This document shows positions 18,296 through 26,493 of a stretch of DNA of 64,000 bases, one piece after another. How positions within the stretch are numbered: position 1 is the first letter of the stretch; every line of letters starts with the position of its first letter. Under the pieces are notes generated by a model. The model was not told the DNA's origin, ran no database searches, and saw nothing but the letters and a program-made list of their open reading frames with translations. The stretch comes from Clostridium pasteurianum DSM 525 = ATCC 6013 (GTDB taxonomy: Bacteria > Bacillota > Clostridia > Clostridiales > Clostridiaceae): contig NZ_CP009268.1 in assembly GCF_000807255.1 (NCBI RefSeq), forward strand, positions 774,384-838,383. The letters run 5' to 3'. The translations under genes and the position numbers were made by a program.

Positions 18296-18962
18296 TATTA
18301 TAGAGCTGAAAAATATAAGCAAGGTACACGGTAAAAGGGTTAAAACAGAAGTGCTTCATAACGTTAATTTATCCATTGGGGAAGGAGATTTTATTTCAAT
18401 TGTAGGAGCTTCCGGCAGTGGTAAAAGTACCCTTTTAAATATAATGGGAACATTAGATAAGCCTACTACTGGACAAGTCTATATTGAGAATAAAAGAACT
18501 GATAAAATGAGTAGAAGGTCTTTGGCATCACTTAGAAATAAGGAGATAGGATTTATTTTTCAATTTCATTATCTTTTACCGGAGTTTAATACCCTTGAAA
18601 ATGTACTTATGCCTTATAGAATAAATAGATTTTTTTATGGAAGAAAAAGTCGTGAAAGAGCAGAGATGCTTTTGGATTTAGTGGGACTTTCTGCAGTTAA
18701 AAAGAGCAAGGTTTATGATTTATCTGGAGGACAGCAGCAAAGGGTTGCCATTGCAAGAGCCCTTATGAATGATACTAAGATAATTTTGGCAGATGAGCCT
18801 ACAGGCAATCTGGATTCCAGCTCAGCAGAGAATATCTATAATGTATTCAGAGATATAAACAGAAATTTTAACACTACTTTTGTCATAATAACCCACGATG
18901 AGAGAATAGCTGAGAAAACGGACAGAAGAATTAGTATAAAGGACGGGGTAGTTACGTGGTAA
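18288..18962 (+). CDS. LolD/MacB-type ABC transporter ATPase
   Basis: Nucleotide-binding subunit, 224 residues. Walker A GASGSGKST (~39-47), Q-loop FQFHYLLPEFNTLENV, ABC signature LSGGQQQRVAIARAL, Walker B IILADEPTGNLDS and the H-switch THD are all intact. It overlaps the permease stop and pairs with it as an exporter of the MacB/LolCDE class. A terminator-like hairpin follows about 100 bp later. Confidence 0.95.
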   Translation: MGNIIELKNISKVHGKRVKTEVLHNVNLSIGEGDFISIVGASGSGKSTLLNIMGTLDKPTTGQVYIENKRTDKMSRRSLASLRNKEIGFIFQFHYLLPEFNTLENVLMPYRINRFFYGRKSRERAEMLLDLVGLSAVKKSKVYDLSGGQQQRVAIARALMNDTKIILADEPTGNLDSSSAENIYNVFRDINRNFNTTFVIITHDERIAEKTDRRISIKDGVVTW

Positions 18963-19062
18963 ATTACGCTGAGATTCACTGTACATTATAAAGCTGATAG
19001 GGCTAAATCTAGAGTGTACTTAGTAATTTGAAAGAAATGTTCAATAAATAGAATAGATAGGA

Positions 19063-19100
19063 AGGCTGCCCAGGATATAATGTGAGGCAGCTGTTTTTTT
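19063..19100 (+). terminator. Possible terminator of the ABC operon
   Basis: GCTGCC (19065) pairs with GGCAGC (19086) across a 15-nt loop and is followed by TGTTTTTTT. The stem is only 6 bp but GC-rich, with a good T run. Confidence 0.55.
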
Positions 19101-19389
19101 GTTTAAATTTTTCAGAAATATTGCTTTCAGTGATATATTTGTATTACCTTCCTCAACGGAAACCTTTGGCAATGTAGTTTTGGAAGCTATGGCTTCTGGT
19201 GTTCCCGTTATAGGGGCAGATGCAGGAGGAGTTAGGAATATTATAAAACACAGAGTAAATGGACTTAAATTTAAGCCCAAAGATTCACAGCAGTTAATTG
19301 AAAACAGAGAAATGAGAGATAGATTAAAGGCTGCAGGAACTCAAAGCGTTGCCAATAGGTCCTGGGATAGAGTATTTAATGGCCTTATA
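19101..19389 (+). pseudogene. Glycosyltransferase (GT4) C-terminal remnant, left part
   Basis: The reading frame has the donor-binding region of group 1 (GT-B, GT4) glycosyltransferases: SDIFVLPSSTETFGNVVLEAMASG, then PVIGADAGGVRNII and VNGLKFKPKD. It is 5'-truncated, with no start codon or N-terminal acceptor domain. It is interrupted at RVFNGLI by the Tn3-family element whose target duplication lies at 19385-19389. The frame resumes on the far side at 24743 and reads GNYEEILMKKG to a stop at 24803. It was therefore already a 5'-deleted pseudogene, or was damaged twice. Confidence 0.88.
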
Positions 19390-19427
19390 GGGGTGTCGCC
19401 AACATTTCCGACAAAACCCCCTCTAAG
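19390..19427 (+). repeat. Left terminal inverted repeat of first Tn3 element
   Basis: Starts GGGG as in most Tn3-family ends. It matches the right end at all but a few of 38 positions (position 9 is G here and A at the right end; positions ~31-34 differ). The tnpA stop lies 50 bp inside. Confidence 0.93.
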
Positions 19428-19477
19428 GGATTAGTTGAATAAAATATGGCGATTTCACCCCCTTTAAGAACACATTT

Positions 19478-22441
19478 CTAAATACCTAAATTTAAAGGTC
19501 TTAAATCATCACTTTCATGAACGCCTCTAAGTTCAAATTTGTATTCTCCAAGAAAATTTATATGTTCCCATCCAAGTGGTGCTATATGCTCTAATAAACT
19601 TTCATCAATGCTGCTTGTATGTTTAAGGTGTTCAATTGCTTTCTGTAAGTATGCAGTATTCCAAACACTTATAGCGTTTATAATGATATTTAATGCACTA
19701 GCCCTTTGTAGCTGATCCTGTAGTTCACGTTCTCTAAGTTCTCCACGTTTACCAAAAAATATTGCTCTAGCTAAAGCATTCATAAATTCCCCTTTATTTA
19801 AGCCTCTTTGTATGCGTCTACGCAAGGGCTTATTTGAAATATAATCAAGTAAAAATATAGTTTTCTCTATTCTTCCAATTTCTCGAAGGGCAGTAGCAAG
19901 ACTATTTTGTCTAGCATAGGAACCTAATTTACCCATAATAAGGGAAGCTGATACCTTACCTTCACTTATTGATTGGGTTAACCTTAAAACATCATCATAA
20001 TTTTCTCTAATTATTTTTAAATTAATATTTCCTTTGATTATTTTTTCTATCTTAGAGTAGTTACTTGGTTTGTTAAAGGAATAAAGCATGAGCTCAGATA
20101 TATCTCTTATTCTTGGAGCAAAATGAAATCCTAGTAAATGACTTAACCCAAATATTTGATCAGTATAACCAGCAGTATCAGTATAGTGTTCATCAATACT
20201 GAGTTCTGTTTCATGGTAAAGTAGACCATCAATTACATGAACTGCATCTCTTGCATTAGTATTTATAACTTTAGTGTAAAAGCTTGAGTATTGGTCGCTA
20301 ACGTGCCTATAAATTGTAGCACCCTTTTCTGATCCATAATGTGGATTATGCTCTGAATTTAATGCTGATACTCCAACCTGTACCCTCATTCCATCTGAAG
20401 ATGATGTGCTTCCATCACCCCAATATGATGATAAAAATTGTTTATATTGATAATTAACCAAAGTTGCTTGTGACCTTTTCATAGCATCATCATACATACG
20501 CCATTGGGCTGTATTAGCCATTTGGCGATATGTTATACCAGGAGTAGCATCTGACATTTTTACTAATCCAATGTTTGTTCCCATTGCCATTAATGTAGCC
20601 ATTAAAATTGTTTTTTCTTGACTATTACAAGCATTACCTGTGGAAGCATGAACAAAATTTTTATCAAAACCTGTCCACTTGGATACTTCAATAAGAAGAT
20701 CTGTAAGCTTCACTCTAGGGAGTAGCTTATATAGTCTTTCACTTAATAATTTTGCTTCTTCAGGAGTTTCTTTTTCAAGCTTCTCAACATGGATTCTATC
20801 AGTACCGATGCTTACACCATCTAATTTATCAGCATTCTTGGAAACCCATTGAAGACGTTTATTCAAAGAATCCATCCTTTCAGTGATATAATGTTCAAAA
20901 TCAAGACTTACAGCTATCTTAGGTGTAAGTAATTTCTTATCATTCCAATCATTTTTAGATAATAAGTATTCATCAAAATTTTTATAATTCCTACTGCCAT
21001 TCACTGCAATATCGCCAGAACGTATTCTATTTTTCAGTTCTGTATACGCTGCTATCTCATAATAGTGACGATTAATATTACCATCAGGTTCAAATACATA
21101 CTTGTTCCAACGGTTAGAAATAAAATCCGATGGTACATCCTCAGGAAGTTTTCTTTTACCTGTTTCATTCACCTTATTGATAACGTCCAGTGCATCTATT
21201 AAAGACTCTAATGATTTATTTGTTGAACTAAACTGAAGATGTTTTAATAAAGCAGGTGTGTACTTTCGTAACTGGGAATATCTTTTGTCCAACAAGTCTA
21301 TATAGTCATAATTTATTGGTCTTGCTAAATTTTTTGCTTCTTCTACAGATTTAATTATTTTATCCCAAGGCATTACGGCTTCAATTGTTTCAAATGGATC
21401 AAGACTTTCATTTTTAGCTTTGATTAAGGCTGCGCCAATATCTACGAATTGAATAACCTTTTCATTAAGGAATTTTCCGTTTTGCTTTTGAATTGATTCC
21501 TGCTCTTTACGACCTTTTGAAAGGAATATATTAATTTGTCTATCATGAATATCTATAGCAAGATCAACAAGCGTTTGGCTCAGATCATATAAATATAAAG
21601 CAAGCATAGCATATCGTTTATTATCCTCAAATCGCCTAAATGAATATGGTTCATATTTAGATCCAAGTCTTGATAGTTGTCTAATTCTATTGGGATGAAC
21701 ACTTTCAATATTTAAATCAAGCTTTAAATCTCTTATTCTATCAAGTCTTTTTATCACTTCAAGAAATGCGTTTGGTGTTGATTGTCCTGGATCTTCTTTT
21801 AACCATGCAAGTGTTGTTTTAGTATCTTCATTTGGTGATTCTATAATAAAATCTAAAGATTTCTTTTGGGATTCAGTCAATGAATTATTTATAATATCAA
21901 TAACTAAATTATCAGCTTTTGTTATAACTTCATTTACAACTCTCTCAATTGTAGTGATACCAGGAAGAATAATCATTTTATTTCTTAATTCAGCAATTGC
22001 AGCTTTCATAAGACGAAATACATTATCATTATCCATAGCAAGAGGCACAAGATAATCAATTAGATAATTGTAATCTTTATCTGAATATGTTCTATATCCA
22101 TAGATCTCACGTATTTCTTGAAAATGTTCCATCCTTGTATTTTCTCTTTTAAAATACAGATCAAATTCTTTTGGATTTATATTAAGTTGCTCTGAAATAT
22201 AACACAATATTGATTCAGGTATTTCTTGTGTATTACCTAAAGACCATCCAGGGTTACGAAGAACACATAATTGTACAGCAAATCCTAGACGATTATAATT
22301 TCTTCTGTGGCGATTAACAATTTCAATATCATTCTCAGTTAGGGTATAATATCTTGCAATCTCCCATTCGCTTATATTTTGAGGTATCTGGGTAAATTCA
22401 AGCCTTTGATCTTCTGTAAGTAAAATTTCTGGTGATGCCAC
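19478..22441 (-). CDS. tnpA: Tn3-family transposase TnpA
   Basis: Full-length transposase of 987 residues (family about 950-1,010) that cuts and joins the transposon ends. The C-terminal catalytic half shows the first aspartate in GDGSTSSSDGMRVQ, the second in DEHYTDTAGYTDQIFGL and the glutamate in NKGEFMNALARA, plus the conserved end PLGWEHINFLGEY. It starts at GTG 22441 with AAGGAG about 10 bp upstream and follows tnpR on the same strand after a 32-bp gap. No frameshift is seen, so the element looks transposition-competent and could also mobilise the miniature derivative at 34068. Confidence 0.95.
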   Translation of the reverse strand: MASPEILLTEDQRLEFTQIPQNISEWEIARYYTLTENDIEIVNRHRRNYNRLGFAVQLCVLRNPGWSLGNTQEIPESILCYISEQLNINPKEFDLYFKRENTRMEHFQEIREIYGYRTYSDKDYNYLIDYLVPLAMDNDNVFRLMKAAIAELRNKMIILPGITTIERVVNEVITKADNLVIDIINNSLTESQKKSLDFIIESPNEDTKTTLAWLKEDPGQSTPNAFLEVIKRLDRIRDLKLDLNIESVHPNRIRQLSRLGSKYEPYSFRRFEDNKRYAMLALYLYDLSQTLVDLAIDIHDRQINIFLSKGRKEQESIQKQNGKFLNEKVIQFVDIGAALIKAKNESLDPFETIEAVMPWDKIIKSVEEAKNLARPINYDYIDLLDKRYSQLRKYTPALLKHLQFSSTNKSLESLIDALDVINKVNETGKRKLPEDVPSDFISNRWNKYVFEPDGNINRHYYEIAAYTELKNRIRSGDIAVNGSRNYKNFDEYLLSKNDWNDKKLLTPKIAVSLDFEHYITERMDSLNKRLQWVSKNADKLDGVSIGTDRIHVEKLEKETPEEAKLLSERLYKLLPRVKLTDLLIEVSKWTGFDKNFVHASTGNACNSQEKTILMATLMAMGTNIGLVKMSDATPGITYRQMANTAQWRMYDDAMKRSQATLVNYQYKQFLSSYWGDGSTSSSDGMRVQVGVSALNSEHNPHYGSEKGATIYRHVSDQYSSFYTKVINTNARDAVHVIDGLLYHETELSIDEHYTDTAGYTDQIFGLSHLLGFHFAPRIRDISELMLYSFNKPSNYSKIEKIIKGNINLKIIRENYDDVLRLTQSISEGKVSASLIMGKLGSYARQNSLATALREIGRIEKTIFLLDYISNKPLRRRIQRGLNKGEFMNALARAIFFGKRGELRERELQDQLQRASALNIIINAISVWNTAYLQKAIEHLKHTSSIDESLLEHIAPLGWEHINFLGEYKFELRGVHESDDLRPLNLGI

Positions 22442-22473
22442 TACCTATCAACTCCTTTGTTTAAATACTAGAA

Positions 22474-23028
22474 CTATTTATTGCTATTGATATATCGATA
22501 AAGAGTAGTTTTACTGACACCAGTTGCTTTTCTAATTTCAGTAATGCTGTAATTTTTGCTATTATACATCTTAAGTGCTAACTTAATATCTTTATCATTT
22601 GTCTTTGGACGTCCACCTTTTTTTCCTCTTGCACGTGCTGCATTAAGTCCTTCTATTGTTCTTTGCGATATGAGGTCTCGTTCAAACTGACTAATACCTG
22701 CAAAAATAGTAAACATAAGTTTCCCTTGTGCTGTTGTAGTATCAACCCAAGATTCCTTAATGGATTTAATGTTAGCTCCTTTTTCTTCAATCTGCTCTAC
22801 AATGCTAAAAAGATCTTTAACACTTCTACTCAATCTTGTAAGATCTGCTATTATTATTACATCACCAGTACGAATTTGATCTAATATCTTATTAAGTTCA
22901 GTACGTTCTTTTTTTATACCTGATACTTTTTCTTCATAAATTCTATTGCAACCAGCCTGTTTTAGTATATCTATTTGCCTATCTAAGTTTTGTTCTTCAG
23001 TACTTACTCTAGCATAACCTATATTCAC
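22474..23028 (-). CDS. tnpR: Serine resolvase TnpR (first Tn3 element)
   Basis: Site-specific serine recombinase that resolves Tn3 cointegrates. The N-terminal catalytic domain has YARVSTEEQNLDRQ with nucleophile Ser9, and GDVIIIADLTRLSRS with the conserved DxxRLSR arginines. It ends with a Hin-like helix-turn-helix (SITEIRKATGVSKTTLYRYI). 184 residues is typical. The GTG start at 23028 has GAGGTGA upstream. The gene reads away from the presumed res site and toward tnpA. Confidence 0.95.
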   Translation of the reverse strand: MNIGYARVSTEEQNLDRQIDILKQAGCNRIYEEKVSGIKKERTELNKILDQIRTGDVIIIADLTRLSRSVKDLFSIVEQIEEKGANIKSIKESWVDTTTAQGKLMFTIFAGISQFERDLISQRTIEGLNAARARGKKGGRPKTNDKDIKLALKMYNSKNYSITEIRKATGVSKTTLYRYINSNK

Positions 23029-23039
23029 GCTATCACCTC

Positions 23040-23185
23040 ACATTAATAGTACCAAAAATGTTAGATGGTAGTCAATTTTGAAACTTTGTTTTCGGTAATA
23101 GTTTTGGTGCTAAAAAGTATAAAAATAAGAACTAAAAAAGCATCTAACTTTTTAGTTCCGAAAACGACCGTTTTTAGTACATTAA
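23040..23185. promoter_or_regulatory. Probable res site and tnpR control region
   Basis: The non-coding 195 bp ahead of tnpR contains repeated, inversely oriented words: GTACCAAAAATGTTAGATG near 23047 is mirrored by CATCTAACTTTTTAGTTCC near 23141, and CGGTAATAGTTTTGGTGC is partly mirrored by ACGACCGTTTTTAGTAC. Dyad arrays immediately upstream of tnpR are where Tn3 res subsites lie. Exact subsites are not defined. Confidence 0.55.
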
Positions 23186-23222
23186 TAAAAACATATAAAA
23201 TTATTTATTTTTTTAGAGCGTT

Positions 23223-23615
23223 CTATTTATGAACCTTTATAGATAAAATTCCATTATTATCAACTGAATCTATAGTAGTAGTGATATTTCCTTTGTAACC
23301 TTTCTCAATATATCCTTCTAAATATTCTTCATGATTTTCTCCTTGTTTATCTATATAATAAATTTTAATTGATCCTTCAGTAAAATTTTCTGGAAGTATT
23401 ATTTTTGTTTTATATATTTGATTTTTCGGTATTTGTGGTACTTCAATATCATTATTTAAATGAGAATATTTAATTTTTAAACCTGCTACGGTTTTATCTG
23501 TATTATTTTTAATAGATATTGTAATATTGCTTGAAAACAGTTTAATACTTATTATAATGCAAATAATAACCAATATTATTGCTATAAAAATATAGGTTGA
23601 TTTATTTTTAAACAC
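23223..23615 (-). CDS. Membrane-anchored hypothetical protein (transposon cargo)
   Basis: 130 residues. One N-terminal membrane helix (YIFIAIILVIICIIISIKLF, ~8-27) is followed by an extracytoplasmic beta-rich domain containing ITISIKNNTDKTVAGLKIKY. It resembles small surface proteins of mobile elements, but I recognise no family. An AGGGGAA-type ribosome site precedes the ATG. It is divergent from the secreted cargo gene next to it, with 166 bp between the two starts. Confidence 0.6.
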   Translation of the reverse strand: MFKNKSTYIFIAIILVIICIIISIKLFSSNITISIKNNTDKTVAGLKIKYSHLNNDIEVPQIPKNQIYKTKIILPENFTEGSIKIYYIDKQGENHEEYLEGYIEKGYKGNITTTIDSVDNNGILSIKVHK

Positions 23616-23781
23616 ATTAATTCCCCTTTCTTTTAGTAGTGTAATCTAAAATTATATTGAATATACCATACTTTAGAACAATGTTCAAGATAATATATTA
23701 TGAACCAATATTTAAGCTTATTTACAATTATTACATTTCATGATACTATACAAATATAACAATGAAATGGGGGAATATAAA

Positions 23782-24504
23782 ATGAAAAAAAAGTATATAA
23801 GTTTTTTAGTTGCAACACTCTTGGTGACTACTTTATCAAGTTCCATTGTATTTGCTAAAACTAGTACAACCTTAAATAACACAGAACAAGTAAATGTATT
23901 ACATAAAAGTTATGATGATATTATAAAAGAAAAGGGTGAAGTTCTATCATACGATGATTTTACTAATATTTTAAATGAAGTAAAAAACAATAATAAAGAG
24001 CTAACTAATGATTATGCTAAAAAGTTAATTGTGGACAAAATTAATGAAAAAGTAAACTCTACTATCGTTACACCATCATATACTATATGGGGAAAAAATT
24101 TAAACAGTGCTGAATTAGCACTTGTAGCAGCATATCCTTCCCAAGCTGTATTTGTTTATGCTGATGCTAATACAGCTTTATCAACTGCACAATCATTGTA
24201 TCAAAGTAGTACTTTATATTTAGGTAACGGTGATGCATTTAGGCATACATATTGGAATGGATTAATGGCCAAAGATATAGGCGAGACTTATGCTAGTTAT
24301 TTTGCTAATGCTCATGAAGCTCAAACACCTAGTGGACCAGATAAAACTATGGATTTAAATAATAATGATGTTGGTAGACGATTAGCTCGCTATACCAGTA
24401 GATCAAATTTAAAATCAGAAGTTATAAGATACTGTGATAATGGATGGTTAAATAGGGTTGTAAATGGTGTTCTTACTGTTACGGATTCAAGTGGTAAACT
24501 ATAA
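23782..24504 (+). CDS. Secreted protein, DUF6973-like (transposon cargo)
   Basis: 240 residues with a clear signal peptide (MKKKYISFLVATLLVTT to about VFAKT). The ATG at 23782 is preferred over an upstream in-frame ATG because GGGGGAATATAAA gives the ribosome site and the signal starts there. The C-terminal half carries GDAFRHTYWNGLMAKDIG, HEAQTP and MDLNNNDVGRRLARY, a pattern I associate with the DUF6973 group of secreted proteins, whose conserved His, Glu and Asp suggest an enzyme. Function unproven. A perfect-stem terminator follows at 24666. Confidence 0.65.
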   Translation: MKKKYISFLVATLLVTTLSSSIVFAKTSTTLNNTEQVNVLHKSYDDIIKEKGEVLSYDDFTNILNEVKNNNKELTNDYAKKLIVDKINEKVNSTIVTPSYTIWGKNLNSAELALVAAYPSQAVFVYADANTALSTAQSLYQSSTLYLGNGDAFRHTYWNGLMAKDIGETYASYFANAHEAQTPSGPDKTMDLNNNDVGRRLARYTSRSNLKSEVIRYCDNGWLNRVVNGVLTVTDSSGKL

Positions 24505-24665
24505 TATAAGATTTTATTAAAAATTTATTTTTCTATTAGAACTAATTTCAGTATAACTCTCACCAAGTATAAAATTTAAAAGATAGTAATATCAACATTT
24601 TTATGTATATATGCATTTCTAAAAAATTGAGAAAATATAATAATAAATAACTTTTAAAAATGGAT

Positions 24666-24704
24666 TAAAGTGGGTAGAAATTAATATTTTTACCCACTTT
24701 TTGT
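24666..24704 (+). terminator. Terminator inside right end of first Tn3 element
   Basis: AAAGTGGGTA (24667) pairs perfectly with TACCCACTTT (24691), followed by TTTTGTC. It ends transcription of the secreted cargo gene just before the right terminal repeat. Confidence 0.85.
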
Positions 24705-24742
24705 CTTAGCGTGGGTTTTGTCGGAAATGTTGGTGACACCCC
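24705..24742 (-). repeat. Right terminal inverted repeat of first Tn3 element
   Basis: Complement reads GGGGTGTCACCAACATTTCC and pairs with the left end at 19390. It is followed by the target duplication TTATA. Confidence 0.93.
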
Positions 24743-24803
24743 TTATAGGTAATTATGAAGAAATACTTATGAAAAAGGGAAATAGCAATTTTATCAGTGC
24801 TTA
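24743..24803 (+). pseudogene. Glycosyltransferase remnant, right part
   Basis: Begins with the duplicated TTATA and continues the frame broken at 19389, reading IGNYEEILMKKGNSNFISA to a TAG at 24801-24803. This is the original C-terminus of the GT4 remnant. Confidence 0.8.
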
Positions 24804-24916
24804 GGAGAATGAATCAGTTGAAATAAACAGAAGTTGAGAATATATGCTACAATAGAATAAAATACACATCAAAAGATGAAATTTTAAATTTACATAATAA
24901 AGAAGGTGAAGGTTAT

Positions 24917-25600
24917 ATGCGTAGTAAAAAAATACCTATATATTTGGGAACTGCTATATTAATGTTATTGGTAATTATACTTGCTGCAGTATTTTGTATA
25001 AGTCCAGTAAAGCAGATATCCTCTTATAGTAAATCTAGTTCAGCTAATGCAAATAGTGATATTATAAAAAATATAGAAAATGTAGAATATAATAAGGAAA
25101 GCGGTAATTTAAATATCAGTTTTGCAGTAACGGAAGAGGAGCTAAACAATATATTATATGAATCCATGAAAAATAGAATAGCAATAGATGGGCTTGAAAG
25201 TGATATAAATAGTAATAGTATAAAAATATATATAAATTCCTATCTATTAAAAGTACTTCCAACTCAGTACATGGTGGAATTAATTCCAAGTTTGAAGGAT
25301 AGTACTTTAATCCTCAATTTAAAGAATGTAAAAATAGGAAGAATAGGAATTCCTAAAAAATATGTTTTAAACAAATTAAAAGAAAATAGCTCTAATTATA
25401 TATCAGTTAATGATGATAATTCTATTAGCATTAATAATGAGGTGGTAGAGCCTTTTAAAATCAGCAGTTTTAACATAGAAGATAGTAAACTTAGGGTTAA
25501 TTTAAATTATTCAATTAAATCAATTACAGATATAACAAATTTATTTTCTAACAAAATGCCAAAGGAAGTAACTGATTATATTAAGAATATATTTAGATAA
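24917..25600 (+). CDS. YpmS/DUF2140-like membrane-anchored protein
   Basis: 227 residues. An N-terminal membrane helix (IYLGTAILMLLVIILAAVF) leads into an extracytoplasmic domain with LNISFAVTEEELNNILYES and LRVNLNYSIKSITDITNLF, resembling the DUF2140 (YpmS) group of Firmicute surface proteins. Role unknown. AGAAGGTGA ribosome site. It stands alone, convergent with the DsrE-like gene, with about 200 bp and weak hairpins between. Confidence 0.55.
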   Translation: MRSKKIPIYLGTAILMLLVIILAAVFCISPVKQISSYSKSSSANANSDIIKNIENVEYNKESGNLNISFAVTEEELNNILYESMKNRIAIDGLESDINSNSIKIYINSYLLKVLPTQYMVELIPSLKDSTLILNLKNVKIGRIGIPKKYVLNKLKENSSNYISVNDDNSISINNEVVEPFKISSFNIEDSKLRVNLNYSIKSITDITNLFSNKMPKEVTDYIKNIFR

Positions 25601-25803
25601 AGCCAATAATTAAAATTAAAAAATAATAAATGGAATGTTAATTATATAACAAGAGAGGACTTAAGAAATTATCACTAAGTAAAGAACTTTCCTTATAAAG
25701 GACTCTCTTTTTAGTGATAATAAAAATATTACAAATTCATTTTAGTGAGCTAAAGATAAGCATATATTTGAAATGTAGAATTTACAAAAGTAAATGAACG
25801 TAA

Positions 25804-26187
25804 CTAACAAGCTTTATTGATAGTGTTAAATGGGTCCCAAGCTTCCAGACAAATGTAACCATCATTTTGTTTATTTATAAGTTCTAAAGATCCAACGGGA
25901 ACCGTATCTACAAAATTAAGCAATCTTTTCATATCTAGGTTGTTATTTATCAGGTGATTTTTGCCAACAATAAATTTTACGCCTTTTTTGTTTAAATTTC
26001 TCATCAAACTTATATTTGCATTAGTGTTCTCATTAACATCGTAGAATTTAAAAGCTTCTGAAGTAGCTAAAACTTCAATATGAAATTTTTTATTACTTAA
26101 AGCCTTCAATAATATATCTACATCTTTTAACAGTATATCCCATTTGTCCATCTGATCAATATGAAATATAATTTTGTGTTCTTGCAT
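25804..26187 (-). CDS. DsrE-family protein, copy 2
   Basis: 127 residues, collinear with the protein at 16333: KIIFHIDQMDKWDILLKDVD, VLATSEAFKFYD, GVKFIVGKN and VPVGSLELINKQNDGYICLEAW. It carries ten extra C-terminal residues beyond the shared end. It too lacks the usual reactive cysteine after GVKF. The ATG has a GGGAGG ribosome site on the minus strand. The two copies lie on either side of the ABC/glycosyltransferase segment, as if from a segmental duplication. Confidence 0.75.
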   Translation of the reverse strand: MQEHKIIFHIDQMDKWDILLKDVDILLKALSNKKFHIEVLATSEAFKFYDVNENTNANISLMRNLNKKGVKFIVGKNHLINNNLDMKRLLNFVDTVPVGSLELINKQNDGYICLEAWDPFNTINKAC

Positions 26188-26493
26188 GAAAAAAACCTCC
26201 CTTGTAATAAAATAATAATGTATTAATGTGAATTTTATGAAGTTATAAGTATTATACCATACATATTTATGAATTTCATTATAAATTTATAAATATATTA
26301 TGAAATTATTTATCATGGCATCTATATATAAAGTAGTATTATATTTTGTTAAAAAATGTCAAAAAGCTGTTGACAAATTAGATTTGTTAACAGCCTGAAT
26401 AGCACCCAATTTATTATGAATATGTGTGTAAGAACCTTAGAACCTATCCTATTTGTTGGAATAACATACTAGGTAATTATATTTAATATTCCT
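26188..26493. other. Gene-free spacer with one terminator
   Basis: 306 bp, very AT-rich. It holds the upstream region of the DsrE-like gene and the terminator of the oxidoreductase (next entry). Nothing else recognisable. Confidence 0.6.
26354..26395 (-). terminator. Terminator of the 2-enoate-reductase-like gene
   Basis: GCTGTTGACAAAT pairs with ATTTGTTAACAGC (one mismatch). On the minus strand the stem is followed by TTTTTGACATTTTTT. It is about 100 bp beyond the oxidoreductase stop. Confidence 0.75.

Larger units (their letters stand above)
19390..24742. mobile_element. Complete Tn3-family transposon (first element)
   Basis: A 5,353-bp element bounded by ~38-bp inverted repeats beginning GGGGTGTCGCCAACATTT at 19390 and ending with the complement of GGGGTGTCACCAACATTT at 24742. 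It is flanked by a 5-bp target duplication TTATA (19385-19389 and 24743-24747), the Tn3 hallmark. It carries tnpA and tnpR on the minus strand and two cargo genes. Removing the element and one TTATA restores the interrupted glycosyltransferase frame, which confirms the boundaries to the base. Confidence 0.95.
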
